A stretch of 64,000 nucleotides of DNA from Rhodocyclaceae bacterium (GCA_006218025.1 VBWA01000042.1:44560-108559), one strand, 5' to 3'. Shown: positions 1 through 8,351, counted from the stretch's first letter. The notes: generated by a model from the sequence alone, not told the origin. Program-made: numbers and translations.

Positions 1-447
1 CCGCCAAACGAAATCGCCGCCGTCCCTAGGATCTGTGGCGCGGCATTGGAAAAGGTGTGCAGCCCGGTGCTGGTGGTGTAGACGTTGCCGTTGTTGGTCA
101 GGTTGTTGCCGAAGGTCACGACCGCCGCCGCGGTCTCGCTGACCGCCGGCGTTGATGGTCACCGCGCCGGTGAAGGTGCGTGTGCCCGTCGCGGTGGTGT
201 GGGCCAGCGTACCGGTCACACTGGTGGGGCCAGTGACTGTGGTCGTGTTCCTCAGATTGAGCGTGCCCGCCGTCACCGTGAGACCGCCTGCGCCAACGTT
301 GAGCGCGCCGGTCACCGTCACTGCCCCGGCGGTCTTGTTGATGGTCAGCGCCGTGGTGCCGGTGACGGCACCGCCAAACGAAATCGCCGCCGTCCCTAGG
401 ATCTGCGGCGCTGCATTGGAAAAGGTGTGCAGCCCGGTGCTGGTGGT
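1..447. repeat. Direct repeat pair inside the adhesin gene
   Basis: Bases 1-77 and 371-447 are identical except at two positions. They mark a tandem protein repeat with a period of about 370 nt (~123 residues). Such arrays are prone to recombination and to collapse in short-read assembly. Confidence 0.8.
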
Positions 448-969
448 CAGCGTCCCGTTGTTCTGCAAATTTCCGCCAAAGGTAATGGCCTCGGCAGCAG
501 TTTCGTTCCACGTTCCAGTGATGGTGACATCACCGGTAAAGGTCTTGGTGCCGGTCGTCGCGGAGATGGTCAATAGTCCCGCTACGGTGGTCGCGCCAGC
601 CACGGAGAGCGTGTTGCCGCAGGTGTGGGTGCCTGCGACGTTAAGTGGGCCCGAAATGGTCAGTGTGCTTGCGGTTTGCGTCAGTGTGCCGGTGTTCTGC
701 ACATCCACGGACAGGGCGACGGCAGCGGCGGCGACCGTGACGGTAACGCCGGGACAGATCGTGACGGCGTCAGCCGCGGTCGGTACCGTCGTTGCGCCGG
801 CAGTCGCGCAGCTGACGTTGCTCCACGTGCCGGCAGTCCCCCAATTGCCGTTGACTCGGCCATATTTTGCAATGGCTAGAGCTTCCCCGCTCCAGGCGCA
901 CAGGCCAGTCAGCGTCAGGAGCAGAACGACCGCTCTGGAGCAGGGAAAAGGGCCAAACTCGAATTTCAT
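1..969 (-). CDS. Repetitive exported adhesin-like protein, C-terminus outside window
   Basis: Read on the minus strand from the ATG at 969, the first ~34 residues form a signal peptide with a hydrophobic core (VVLLLTLTGLCAW) ending near EALA. The rest is Thr/Gly/Ala-rich with recurring NNGTLTTSTGLHTF and GTAAISFGG motifs, typical of beta-helical surface proteins. The unit recurs at the DNA level: 1-77 matches 371-447 with two differences. The frame stays open to the window edge, but near position 148 the repeat motif jumps to another frame (ETAAAVVTF-like text continues in the neighbouring frame), so a frameshift or repeat mis-assembly is likely. It lies downstream of MSHA minor pilins and could be a large MshQ-like or adhesin protein; the family cannot be fixed from this fragment. 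Confidence 0.55.
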   Translation of the reverse strand, partial: MKFEFGPFPCSRAVVLLLTLTGLCAWSGEALAIAKYGRVNGNWGTAGTWSNVSCATAGATTVPTAADAVTICPGVTVTVAAAAVALSVDVQNTGTLTQTASTLTISGPLNVAGTHTCGNTLSVAGATTVAGLLTISATTGTKTFTGDVTITGTWNETAAEAITFGGNLQNNGTLTTSTGLHTFSNAAPQILGTAAISFGGAVTGTTALTINKTAGAVTVTGALNVGAGGLTVTAGTLNLRNTTTVTGPTSVTGTLAHTTATGTRTFTGAVTINAGGQRDRGGGRDLRQQPDQQRQRLHHQHRAAHLFQCRATDPRDGGDFVWR

Positions 970-994
970 ATGGCTAATGAGTCTAAGAAGTAAG

Positions 995-1216
995 TCAAAA
1001 GTCGGTGCCGGCGGGACGGCGACCAAGCCGCCCGATGCGCTCACCTTTCTCCGCACAAGGGAGTGCCGAGCTTTCGCGCCAGTCATCCCATTTCAAGCCT
1101 GCGCTTTCTTCGGCAAGCGCTTGCAGCGTGGGGTTGCTCCTATAGACCAGCAGCAGGAAGCGGCGGTTGGCGTCGATTTCCTGCAGCAGCCGATAGTTCT
1201 GTTCCGCGGTCATCAT
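995..1216 (-). CDS. Small hypothetical protein paired with the nucleotidyltransferase
   Basis: This 73-aa reading frame begins MMTAEQNYRLLQEIDANRRF. Its ATG overlaps the stop of the upstream gene by four bases (ATGA), which indicates translational coupling. The body is a short helical, charged protein of no recognised family. Its last residues (GRRPAGTDF, then stop) are encoded by a copy of the dispersed 24-nt repeat at 998-1022, so the present C-terminus may have been made by that element. It could be a toxin-antitoxin partner of the nucleotidyltransferase, but nothing in the sequence proves this. Confidence 0.5.
   Translation of the reverse strand: MMTAEQNYRLLQEIDANRRFLLLVYRSNPTLQALAEESAGLKWDDWRESSALPCAEKGERIGRLGRRPAGTDF
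998..1022 (+). repeat. Dispersed 24-nt repeat, copy 1 (diverged)
   Basis: The sequence reads AAAGTCGGTGCCGGCGGGAC followed by GGCGA and differs at a few positions from the family core GTCGGCGCTGGCGATACGGC. It overlaps the 3' end of the small minus-strand gene and supplies its stop region. Confidence 0.6.
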
Positions 1217-1704
1217 GTTTTTTGCGCCTGTAGTTTCCGCAGTTCCTCGATGTCGATGGCGTCCTTGCCGCACCCAATTCCCGTCTTCATGAGGATCAGG
1301 GGCTCGATCGAAGCCACGGGCACGGTGAGCGTTCCCACGGGTACCAGGACGGCATCGCGCGTGAGATCCGCGAACGATACCACCGGCCTGACCAGCACGT
1401 CGACGATGGTGGCCATCATGTCGGGGCCGCCAAGGGCAAAGGCAAGCATGCCTTTTTCGCGATACCACAGTTCGATCAGATCGGGGTTCGCCTGCGAATC
1501 GATGGGGACCGGAATGACCGGTTGCAATCCGGCCGCCTTGGCGTTGTCGATAAATCGTCGCAGATTATCCGGCTCCATGGCCAATACCACATCCACGTCC
1601 ATCGTCACCCGCTGGTAACCATGCAGGGCCACGGCAAGCCCATCGACCAGGACAAAATCAACTTCGGCATCGGTCAGTCCCTTGATCAGGTCGAACATTC
1701 CCAT
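1213..1704 (-). CDS. Nucleotidyltransferase-fold protein (AbiEii/DUF6036-like)
   Basis: The 163-aa product contains the motif LVDGLAVALHGYQRVTMDVD near residues 18-37. This resembles the G(G/x)xA..HG..R.T.D(I/V)D core of minimal nucleotidyltransferases such as AbiEii-type toxins and related orphan proteins. The first Gly of the usual GG pair is Asp here. A small downstream gene overlaps it by ATGA. Copies of the dispersed repeat sit on both sides (998 and 1734), so the pair may be an accessory insertion between the pilin genes and the adhesin. Activity as a toxin or as tRNA/protein nucleotidyltransferase is inference from fold motifs only. Confidence 0.65.
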   Translation of the reverse strand: MGMFDLIKGLTDAEVDFVLVDGLAVALHGYQRVTMDVDVVLAMEPDNLRRFIDNAKAAGLQPVIPVPIDSQANPDLIELWYREKGMLAFALGGPDMMATIVDVLVRPVVSFADLTRDAVLVPVGTLTVPVASIEPLILMKTGIGCGKDAIDIEELRKLQAQKT

Positions 1705-1733
1705 GGCCGGATGTTACCTTGTGTTCAGGGCAA

Positions 1734-1758
1734 GAGTCGGCGCTGGCAGCACGGCGAC
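1734..1758 (+). repeat. Dispersed 24-nt repeat, copy 2
   Basis: GAGTCGGCGCTGGCAGCACG plus GCGAC lies in the 81-bp gap between the nucleotidyltransferase start (1704) and the end of mshP (1786). Confidence 0.6.
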
Positions 1759-1785
1759 CGCAGGCAAGGTGATACGGCTGCCTGG

Positions 1786-2283
1786 TCAGAACGCCACCTC
1801 AATCCGGCGTTCGATGTAGAGCGGGCCGGGGTCGGTGATATTGGGGCATTTCGGTTCGGCGACATTGGGCTGGCTGCAGGCGGTCGATTGGAGGGTGTAG
1901 ATCTTCGGGCTGCCGCTGGTGCCCGCAGTTTCTGTGCACGTCACCGTGACCGTGAAATTCGAGAGCGTCGGCGCCGCAGGCGAGAATGAGGCCGGAGACG
2001 CCGGGCAGGCGCGCAGGTCGGGACTGGCGTTTCCCACGGCCAGCGGCGGTATGGCGCCGTAGCTGAAGTTGTAGGCCGGCGTTGCCTGCACCTGATAGAC
2101 GCCCCATTCGATACCCGCCCGCGCCGCCTGATAGACCCGCACGCCCTGCACGTCCAGCGCCGAGCCGATCTGCTGGCTGCTGGAGATGTTGACGATGAAG
2201 GCTCCCAGCGCCGCCAGCACGACGAGGATGAATATCGCGGAAACGATGGCGAAGCCGCGAATTCTGGTCATGGTCGACCTCAT
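1786..2283 (-). CDS. mshP: MSHA minor pilin MshP-like protein
   Basis: A 165-aa product with one N-terminal membrane helix (FAIVSAIFILVVLAALGAFI) followed by a periplasmic domain. It lacks the classical GFTLIE site but has the G-F-A pattern common in MshP/PilX-type proteins. The Cys-rich C-terminal half suggests disulfides. Its ATG overlaps the stop of the upstream mshO by four bases. Its place as last of four pilin genes in the order C-D-O-P matches the MSHA minor-pilin operon, and the assignment rests mainly on that order. An internal start at residue 5 (MTRIRG) is also possible. Confidence 0.7.
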   Translation of the reverse strand: MRSTMTRIRGFAIVSAIFILVVLAALGAFIVNISSSQQIGSALDVQGVRVYQAARAGIEWGVYQVQATPAYNFSYGAIPPLAVGNASPDLRACPASPASFSPAAPTLSNFTVTVTCTETAGTSGSPKIYTLQSTACSQPNVAEPKCPNITDPGPLYIERRIEVAF

Positions 2284-3197
2284 GGCGCGTTATCCACGTG
2301 GATCTGCTGGAACAGGCTCACGCTTTCGCCGCTGGGCGTGTCGGTGAGGATCAGTCTGACGTAGAGCAGGCCGTTGCGGCCCGTGGCGGTGGCCTGGTAG
2401 TCGAGCTCGCAGGTGGCTTTCGGCTCTGCGCTGGCGGAACCTGCAAGCACGGCCGTCGCGGCACATGTGTCGGTGGCCGTGAAGCTGCAGTTGGATTGGC
2501 GCGTCAGGGCGCCGCCGACGCAGCCATAGCGCACCACCTTGTCGTTCTGGCCGATAACCTGAAAGCGGGAATCCGGCGAGGGCAGCGGCGGCGACTGCGC
2601 GGCAAAAACATTGGATGCCATGGTCGCGTAATAGGGTGTGCCGCTGGTCAGCGTCACCGTCGTACGATTGCCAGCGGCGATATAGGCATCGGCCGGCGCA
2701 TAGCCGGCGCCGAGGTTGTATACGACGATGGAATCGCCATTCGCGATGTTCGGCGGATTGGTCGGGCTGCTGCCGAGGATGTCGAAGCACAGGCTGGGCG
2801 TGCCGGGGCACGAGGGATTGGACAGGGTGCCGGTGAAGTCGAGAAAGTTGCCCCCGGTGGAGCCATCGCCTGGATCGCGATAGCGCGCGCCGAATTTGGT
2901 CAGAATGAACTCGACATAGCATTCGGTGCCTGCGCTGCAGGAAGTTACCGTGGCGTTGCTGCTGTCCTTGAGGCGCAGACTGTTGGGCAGCGCCAGGCGT
3001 ATGTCGCGCGTCATCCTGCGCAGCGCGACGTCCGCCTGGTCGGTGAGTTCGGCGCGGCGTGCCGAATCGACATAGCTCTCGACCGGCTTGGAAATGAACA
3101 CGGCGATGGCACCGACCAGGATTCCGGTGATGACCATGACCATGATCGCTTCGATCAGGGTGAATCCGGTGCTGTGGCGGCGGAATCGGCGGCTCAT
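2280..3197 (-). CDS. mshO: MSHA minor pilin MshO
   Basis: From the ATG at 3197 the 305-aa product begins MSRRFRRHSTGFTLIEAIMV: a short basic leader, the prepilin peptidase site G/FTLIE, then a hydrophobic helix. This architecture is a type IV pseudopilin. The long Cys-containing C-terminal domain and the position between mshD and mshP fit MshO. A longer open frame upstream lacks pilin features and is rejected as the start. It overlaps mshD by four bases (ATGA), so the set is one polycistronic unit. Confidence 0.82.
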   Translation of the reverse strand: MSRRFRRHSTGFTLIEAIMVMVITGILVGAIAVFISKPVESYVDSARRAELTDQADVALRRMTRDIRLALPNSLRLKDSSNATVTSCSAGTECYVEFILTKFGARYRDPGDGSTGGNFLDFTGTLSNPSCPGTPSLCFDILGSSPTNPPNIANGDSIVVYNLGAGYAPADAYIAAGNRTTVTLTSGTPYYATMASNVFAAQSPPLPSPDSRFQVIGQNDKVVRYGCVGGALTRQSNCSFTATDTCAATAVLAGSASAEPKATCELDYQATATGRNGLLYVRLILTDTPSGESVSLFQQIHVDNAP

Positions 3198-3784
3198 GGC
3201 AGCATGTTCGGCGAGTGGCGGGCGCGGTAGCCTTCCAGCGTGATGCTGTCGGCGCCGTTGCGGCTGACGGTGACCGAAACGCGCAGAACCTTCAGGGCGT
3301 CGCAGTCGGTCGCCGAGGCGCATGCCGTCGAGGTGATTTCCGTGCCTGCGGGCCCCAGGTTTTCGGGCGTGACCGTAATGGCGGCCGAATATCCGGCCAG
3401 GGTGTGGGTGCCATCCACCGCGGTTACCGGATTGAGCGTCACGCCGGCGTAGTCGCCGACGTTGTCGGAGTTCGCGATCCGCGCACTGCCGCCGGCACCG
3501 AGTCCCTGGACGGTCGTCGCGCAGCCGCCGGCACCAGTCGTGGCATTGGTCGCGATGGCCGCATTGGCGTCATCCGGCGAGCACAGGGTGTAGGGCTGCG
3601 ACTGGACTTCTTCGAGTATCGCTTCGGCCACCGCCAGCACCTGCTTCCTGATCATTGGGTCGGCGCTGGATTGGGTGGTGACGTTGAGCACAGTCAGCAC
3701 CCCAACCAGTGCCACGCTGACGATGACGATGAAGACGATCAGCTCGATCAGCGTCAGGCCGCGTTGGGTCTCGCTAATGCACAT
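3194..3784 (-). CDS. mshD: MSHA minor pilin MshD
   Basis: A 196-aa prepilin whose N-terminus reads MCISETQRGLTLIELIVFIV. The prepilin cleavage site is RG/LTLIE, with the essential Glu at +5, followed by a ~20-residue helix. The remaining periplasmic domain has paired cysteines (for example TACASATDCDAL). The length is normal for MshD. It overlaps mshC upstream by 11 bases and mshO downstream by four. The product is expected in the pilus tip or priming complex of an MSHA-type type IVa pilus; the major pilin and assembly ATPases are not in this window. Confidence 0.82.
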   Translation of the reverse strand: MCISETQRGLTLIELIVFIVIVSVALVGVLTVLNVTTQSSADPMIRKQVLAVAEAILEEVQSQPYTLCSPDDANAAIATNATTGAGGCATTVQGLGAGGSARIANSDNVGDYAGVTLNPVTAVDGTHTLAGYSAAITVTPENLGPAGTEITSTACASATDCDALKVLRVSVTVSRNGADSITLEGYRARHSPNMLP

Positions 3785-4268
3785 AGCCGGTTTCCGCTTC
3801 TACGGTGATGGTTCCGGCCCCGCCCGAGACCGTGAAGGACTTGGCGGCGTCCGGCCGTCCCAGCGGGGTGAAGGTCAGCGTTGCAGGTCCCGTCAGCGTG
3901 ACGTTGGCCGGCGCGCAGATCTGGTTGGTCGGGCCGCCGCAGGCGTTGTCCTTGGCCGGCAACGAGAGCGAGCGCGGGTAGGTGCCGGCAGCGCCGCCGT
4001 CGGGCACGTCGTTGTCGATGGTCAGCGTCAGATTGTTGCCGGCAAGAGCCACGCGAACATTTCGCCGTTGCGCCACCGCCGACTTTCTGGCGTATTCGAG
4101 CGTCGCCTTCACCTTGTCGCGGTAGCCGATCTCGTCGAAGCCCCGCAGCAGCTCAAGGCGCGGCAGCACGACGAACGCCAGGATGCCGACGAGCAGCATC
4201 ACCGTGACCAGTTCGATCAGGGTGAAGCCCGGCTGGCAGCGCTGACGGAGAGGTGTCTGCGTCATCAT
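3774..4268 (-). CDS. mshC: MSHA minor pilin MshC (GspH/FimT-like)
   Basis: A 164-aa prepilin with leader MMTQTPLRQRCQPG/FTLIE, a canonical prepilin peptidase site, and a hydrophobic helix VTVMLLVGILAFVVLP. The segment after the helix (KATLEYARKSAVAQRRNVRV) is the typical GspH/FimT-like second helix. It is the first gene of the mshCDOP set. The adjacent ATG codons at 4268 and 4265 make the exact start uncertain by one residue. The gene upstream is a tRNA on the other strand, so mshA and mshB are not adjacent. Confidence 0.82.
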   Translation of the reverse strand: MMTQTPLRQRCQPGFTLIELVTVMLLVGILAFVVLPRLELLRGFDEIGYRDKVKATLEYARKSAVAQRRNVRVALAGNNLTLTIDNDVPDGGAAGTYPRSLSLPAKDNACGGPTNQICAPANVTLTGPATLTFTPLGRPDAAKSFTVSGGAGTITVEAETGYVH

Positions 4269-4382
4269 TGGGGCAGTCTATCAAGGGCGCGCATGTGTGG
4301 GGCAAGGGAAAGCGCACGGCGACGGCGAAGCTGCGTTGCCACGAAAGGGGGCCAGCAGGTATAATTTGCCGCCTTTCAGGAC

Positions 4383-4458
<76 letters not shown>

Positions 4459-4468
4459 GTAATACAAA

Positions 4469-4493
4469 GGGTTGCAGAGATGCAGCCCTTTTT
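4469..4493 (+). terminator. Rho-independent terminator of tRNA-Thr
   Basis: GGGTTGCA (4469-4476) pairs with TGCAGCCC (4481-4488) across a GAGA loop, followed by five T residues. It lies 11 bases after the tRNA and just before the SDR start at 4511. Confidence 0.85.
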
Positions 4494-4510
4494 CATTTCA
4501 GGGGGCGCTC

Positions 4511-5278
4511 ATGCAGATCAAGGACAGCGTATTCATCATCACCGGTGGGGCTTCGGGTCTCGGCGCCGGTACCGGGCGGATGTTGGTGGAACAGGGTGCC
4601 AGGGTGGTTCTGGCCGATCTGAACGAGGCGGCCGGCAATGCGCTGGCTGCGGAACTCGGCGGCAACGCGCGCTTTGTCGCCACCAATGTGGCCGACGAGA
4701 CGAGCGCGAAGGCCTGCGTGGCAGCGGCGCTGGCAGCCTTCGGCGGCCTGCATGGCCTGGTCAATTGCGCAGGCATCGCGCCGGCCGAGAAGGTACTGGG
4801 TCGGAATGGCCCGCATTCGCTGGATGTCTTCGCCAAAGTCGTCACGGTCAATCTGGTCGGCAGCTTCAACATGATCCGTTTGGCTTCCGAGGCGATGAGC
4901 AAGGGCGAGCCGAATGCGGCCGGCGAACGCGGCGTGATTGTCAGCACGGCTTCCGTTGCCGCCTACGATGGCCAGATCGGGCAGGCTGCTTACGCGGCGT
5001 CGAAGGGCGGCGTCGTCGGCATGACGCTGCCCATCGCGCGCGAACTGGCGCGCTTCGGCATCCGCGTCATGACCATTGCGCCGGGAATCTTCGAGACACC
5101 GATGCTGCTCGGCTTGCCGCAGGACGTGCAGGATGCCCTGGGCAAGATGGTTCCCTTTCCCCCGCGCCTCGGCAAGCCGGCCGAGTATGCGGCGCTGGTG
5201 CGGCATATCGTCGAGAACGAGATGCTGAATGGCGAGGTGATCCGTCTCGATGGCGCCATCCGCATGGCGCCGAAGTGA
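4511..5278 (+). CDS. SDR-family 3-hydroxyacyl-CoA dehydrogenase type
   Basis: The 255-aa product starts [20 protein letters not shown], with the TGxxxGxG NAD-binding motif at residues 11-18. The NCAG motif follows, and the catalytic Ser ([12 protein letters not shown]) sits before YAASKGG, which holds the Tyr and Lys of the SDR triad. The overall pattern ([24 protein letters not shown]) is characteristic of 3-hydroxy-2-methylbutyryl-CoA/3-hydroxyacyl-CoA dehydrogenases in fatty-acid and branched-chain degradation. The ATG at 4511 was chosen over one at 4472 because the longer version would start inside the tRNA terminator and a GGGGGC ribosome site precedes 4511. It is a single gene. Confidence 0.88.
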   Translation: MQIKDSVFIITGGASGLGAGTGRMLVEQGARVVLADLNEAAGNALAAELGGNARFVATNVADETSAKACVAAALAAFGGLHGLVNCAGIAPAEKVLGRNGPHSLDVFAKVVTVNLVGSFNMIRLASEAMSKGEPNAAGERGVIVSTASVAAYDGQIGQAAYAASKGGVVGMTLPIARELARFGIRVMTIAPGIFETPMLLGLPQDVQDALGKMVPFPPRLGKPAEYAALVRHIVENEMLNGEVIRLDGAIRMAPK

Positions 5279-5297
5279 CGGAGCCGTTCGGCTCCGT
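5278..5297 (+). terminator. Hairpin after SDR gene
   Basis: ACGGAGCC and GGCTCCGT form a perfect 8-bp stem with a GTTC loop directly after the SDR stop. There is no U-tract, so it may act with Rho or as an RNA-stabilising hairpin. Confidence 0.45.
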
Positions 5298-5363
5298 CAT
5301 CCCCGCGTAGGCGGGGATCCAGAGATCAGGTACGACTGGATTCCCGCTTTCGCTGGAATGACA
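5296..5363. repeat. dRS3/REP-like extragenic palindrome
   Basis: The element runs from GTCATCCCCGC to CGCTGGAATGAC. It contains two hairpins, ATCCCCGC-GTAG-GCGGGGAT (5299-5318) and ATTCCCGC-TTTC-GCTGGAAT, plus ATCCAG/CTGGAT arms, so the whole 68 bp is an imperfect palindrome. It belongs to the ATTCCCGC...GCGGGAAT class of extragenic repeats known from betaproteobacteria and Neisseria. Confidence 0.7.
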
Positions 5364-5368
5364 ACTTC

Positions 5369-7834
5369 ATGACCATGGCCGACCAATCCTGTTACCACTG
5401 CGGCCTGCCAATTCCGTCAGGTGTCGATTTCACGGTCGAGATCGGCGGCCAGCGGCGCGAGATGTGCTGCGCCGGCTGCCAGGCGGTGGCGCAGGCCATC
5501 GTCGGCAACGGCCTGGCCGACTACTACCGGCATCGCGACGCGATGCCGGAAAGCCCGCGCGAGGCGCTGCCGCAGATACTGGCCGACTTCGGCCTGTTCG
5601 ATCATCCCGATGTGCAGAAAAACTTCGTGCGTCGCGCCGAGGGCGCGGCGGGCGAACACGAGCAGGAAGCCGCGCTGATTCTCGAAGGCATCACTTGCGC
5701 CGCCTGCGTCTGGCTCAATGAATCCCATGTGCGCCGCCAGCCCGGCGTGACTGCCATCGACATCAACTACACCACGCGCCGCGCGCGGGTGCGTTGGGAC
5801 GAACGGGTCACCAAGCTGTCGGCAATTCTGGAAGCCATTGCCGACATCGGTTACCGAGCGCATCCCTACGATATAGGGCGCTCCGAGGAGCTGGCGCGGA
5901 AGGAGCGCAAGGCCGCGCTGTGGCGCTTGTTCGTCGCCGGCTTCGGCATGATGCAGGTGATGATGTATGCCGTGCCGGTATACCTCGCCGATGGCGACAT
6001 GACGCCGGACATCGAAGCGTTGATGCGCTGGGCCAGCCTGATCCTGACGCTGCCGGTGATGCTGTATTCCGCCGCGCCGTTCTTCGGCAGCGCCTGGCGC
6101 GATCTGAAGCTGCATCGCGTCGGCATGGATGTGCCGGTGGCGCTGGGTGTTGGCGCGGCCTTCGCGGCCAGCGTCTGGGCCACGCTGATCGCGGCGGGCG
6201 AGGTGTATTTCGACTCCGTCACCATGTTCGTCTTCTTCCTGCTGTCCGGCCGCTATCTGGAAATGATGGCGCGGCAGAAGGCGGCACGCAGCGTCGAGAC
6301 GCTGGCCCGCGCCATCCCGGCCTTCGCCACGCGTCTCGCGGCCTGGCCGTGTGGTGCCGGCGATGCGGCGGGCGAGCGCGTCGCGGTGGCCGAGTTGCGC
6401 GCGGGGGATGCGGTGCAGATCAGGCCCGGCGAAACGATCCCGGCCGATGGCTGCGTACTCGATGGCGAGAGCGCGGCGGATGAATCCCTGCTGACCGGAG
6501 AGAGCCGCCCGGTGCCCAAGGCGGTCGGCGACGCGTTGATCGGCGGCAGCGTGAATACGGCCAGTCCGTTGGTGATGCGCGTCGAACGCGTCGGCGCGGC
6601 GACCCGCGTGGCGGCCATCCAGCGCCTGATGGAACGCGCCGCGGCGGAAAAGCCGCGCCTGGTGGAAATGGCCGACCGCGTCGCCGGGCGTTTCATCGTC
6701 GCCCTGCTGGTGCTGGCGGTGGCCACCGCCTTGGCCTGGTGGTGGATCGATGCTTCGCGCGCCCTGTGGATTTTTGTCGCCGTGCTGGTGGTCAGTTGCC
6801 CCTGCGCACTGTCCCTGGCGACGCCTGCGGCCCTGACGGTGGCTACCGGTGCCCTGGCCGCCCGCGGCGTGCTGGTGACCCGCGGCCACGCGATCGAGGC
6901 CCTGGCGCGGGCCGATCGCTTCGTTTTCGACAAGACCGGCACACTGACATTGGGCCGCATGACGCTGGTTGAAACGATCCCGGTCCAGGGCGATGCGGCG
7001 CGCGCACTGGCGTTGGCAGCCGCACTCGAGCGCGGCTCCGAGCACCCCATCGCCAAGGCGCTGGCGGCTGGCGCCGCGGCTGCGGGACCCAATGCGAATA
7101 TTGCGGTCGATGGATTGCGCGCCACCACGGGCGCCGGAGTCGAGGGCGCGATCGAGGGAGGCATCTGGCGGCTGGGCCGCCCCGAATTCGTCGCCATGCT
7201 GCACGGCGTCGCCGTGCCGGCCGCTGTCGAGACCACAGTCGGCGCTGGCGATACGGTGATTGCGCTGGGCAACGCGCAGGGCTGGCAGGCATTTTTCCGC
7301 TTGAGCGACGGTCTTCGTCCCGAGGCTGCCGCCATGGCCGCCAAACTCTCCGGGGCCGGTATCAGGCTGTCGATTTTCAGCGGTGATGCACCCGCCGCTG
7401 CCGGGCGCATCGGCGCGGCGCTGGGCATTGTCGATGCGCGCGGCGGGCTCTCGCCGGAGGACAAGCATGCGGCGCTCAAGGTCCTGCAGGGCGCCGGCGA
7501 GACGGTGGCGATGGTCGGCGACGGTGTCAATGACGCCCCGGTGCTGGCCCAGGCGCAGGTGTCGATCGCCATGGGCGGCGGCGCCGATCTGGCACGGGCC
7601 AACGCCGATGTGGTGCTGCTCGGCAACGATCTGCAGGCGCTGCCCGAGGGGCTGGCGCTGGCGCGGCGTACGGTGCGTATCGTGAAGCAGAACCTGGTGT
7701 GGGCTTTCGCCTACAATTTCCTCGCGATCCCGCTGGCCATGGCCGGTTGGGTGACCCCCTGGATGGCCGGCATCGGCATGTCGGCCAGTTCGCTGCTGGT
7801 GGTGCTCAATGCCTTGCGTTTGCAGAGAGGGTAA
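5369..7834 (+). CDS. ccoI: Copper P-type ATPase CcoI/FixI for cbb3 oxidase assembly
   Basis: An 821-aa P1B ATPase. Residues 1-90 hold a Cys-rich metal-binding domain (CYHCGLP, MCCAGCQ) typical of FixI/CcoI rather than CopA. An HMA domain with GITCAACVWLN follows near residue 110. The transmembrane CPC motif (SCPCALS), the phosphorylation site DKTGTLT and the hinge MVGDGVNDAP are intact. It translates directly into ccoS (TAATG overlap), as in ccoIS operons. Its role is to load Cu(I) for the CuB centre of cbb3 oxidase, whose structural genes lie at 28280-31491. A copy of the dispersed repeat at 7236-7258 encodes VGAGDT inside the nucleotide-binding domain. Confidence 0.92.
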   Translation: MTMADQSCYHCGLPIPSGVDFTVEIGGQRREMCCAGCQAVAQAIVGNGLADYYRHRDAMPESPREALPQILADFGLFDHPDVQKNFVRRAEGAAGEHEQEAALILEGITCAACVWLNESHVRRQPGVTAIDINYTTRRARVRWDERVTKLSAILEAIADIGYRAHPYDIGRSEELARKERKAALWRLFVAGFGMMQVMMYAVPVYLADGDMTPDIEALMRWASLILTLPVMLYSAAPFFGSAWRDLKLHRVGMDVPVALGVGAAFAASVWATLIAAGEVYFDSVTMFVFFLLSGRYLEMMARQKAARSVETLARAIPAFATRLAAWPCGAGDAAGERVAVAELRAGDAVQIRPGETIPADGCVLDGESAADESLLTGESRPVPKAVGDALIGGSVNTASPLVMRVERVGAATRVAAIQRLMERAAAEKPRLVEMADRVAGRFIVALLVLAVATALAWWWIDASRALWIFVAVLVVSCPCALSLATPAALTVATGALAARGVLVTRGHAIEALARADRFVFDKTGTLTLGRMTLVETIPVQGDAARALALAAALERGSEHPIAKALAAGAAAAGPNANIAVDGLRATTGAGVEGAIEGGIWRLGRPEFVAMLHGVAVPAAVETTVGAGDTVIALGNAQGWQAFFRLSDGLRPEAAAMAAKLSGAGIRLSIFSGDAPAAAGRIGAALGIVDARGGLSPEDKHAALKVLQGAGETVAMVGDGVNDAPVLAQAQVSIAMGGGADLARANADVVLLGNDLQALPEGLALARRTVRIVKQNLVWAFAYNFLAIPLAMAGWVTPWMAGIGMSASSLLVVLNALRLQRG
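7236..7258 (+). repeat. Dispersed 24-nt repeat, copy 3 (inside ccoI)
   Basis: CAGTCGGCGCTGGCGATACG plus GTG matches the family core over GTCGGCGCTGGCGATACGG. It is read in the frame encoding VGAGDTV within ccoI. Confidence 0.55.
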
Positions 7835-8046
7835 TGGCTGGCATGGACATCCTGTATTTGCTGATTCCGCTTTCCCTGGTGCTGGTCTTCGTCATCGCCG
7901 CGCTGTTCTGGTGGTCATTGAGGAGCGGGCAATACGAGGATCTCGAAGGACCCGGCCACCGCATCCTGATGGATGACGATCGGGCTGATGCACTGCAAAA
8001 GAACGGAACATTTGACTCAGATCAAGGTGGGTCAAGTCACAAGTAA
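7834..8046 (+). CDS. ccoS: cbb3 oxidase maturation protein CcoS
   Basis: A 70-aa membrane protein with one N-terminal helix (ILYLLIPLSLVLVFVIAALF) followed by WWSLRSGQYEDLEGPGHRIL. The W-S-G-Q-[FY]-[ED]-D-L-E-GP signature identifies CcoS. Its ATG overlaps the ccoI stop (TAATG); a second ATG at 7843 may be used. CcoS is needed for heme and copper insertion into cbb3 oxidase. The C-terminal tail beyond the signature is longer than the core needs. Confidence 0.88.
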   Translation: MAGMDILYLLIPLSLVLVFVIAALFWWSLRSGQYEDLEGPGHRILMDDDRADALQKNGTFDSDQGGSSHK

Positions 8047-8351
8047 CCATACTGAGCGTGGGTTTTCTGGTGATGGCTTCGCGCCGTCGCCCAAAGGCTC
8101 TCTGTTGGGGTTGGGGGTGCGCGCTGCGCACCCTTTTTTTTTGGTGCGCCCGGGACGGTATCCCGGCGATGGGTGCGCAGTCGATTGCGCTGCGGGCGGC
8201 GCCCCCCCCTCGAATACCCGCCTGAAATTGCCCCGGAAGGTTCTTGCGGGTAGCATCCATCGATAGTGGCGACAAGCGTGCCGCCCCAGTCGGGCGATTG
8301 GTCCTGCTTCGTTTGCCGCCACTTATTCACATGAGGAGTCGAAACCTGGCC
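8047..8351. other. Intergenic region between ccoS and the sensor kinase
   Basis: Apart from the terminator at 8115-8142, no convincing gene is visible in these ~305 bases. The stretch 8190-8230 is C-rich. A promoter for the kinase gene is expected here but none is obvious. Confidence 0.5.
8115..8142 (+). terminator. Strong intrinsic terminator after ccoIS
   Basis: GGGTGCGC pairs with GCGCACCC over a 3-nt loop and is followed by nine T residues (8134-8142). It separates ccoIS from the downstream sensor kinase gene. Confidence 0.9.

Noticed and set aside
152..1618. Long plus-strand frame of 488 codons
   Set aside because: It is the mirror of the minus-strand adhesin and nucleotidyltransferase genes. 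The Val/Pro/Ala-rich product has no domain, and the minus-strand readings have signal peptide, repeats and family motifs.
5417..7468. Minus-strand frame of 683 codons across ccoI
   Set aside because: It is a GC-driven shadow of the ccoI frame. It is His/Arg/Gln-rich with no domain.
8012..8025. FNR-like TTGACTCAGATCAA at the 3' end of ccoS
   Set aside because: It lies in coding sequence and is followed by a strong terminator before any gene, so a regulatory role is unlikely.
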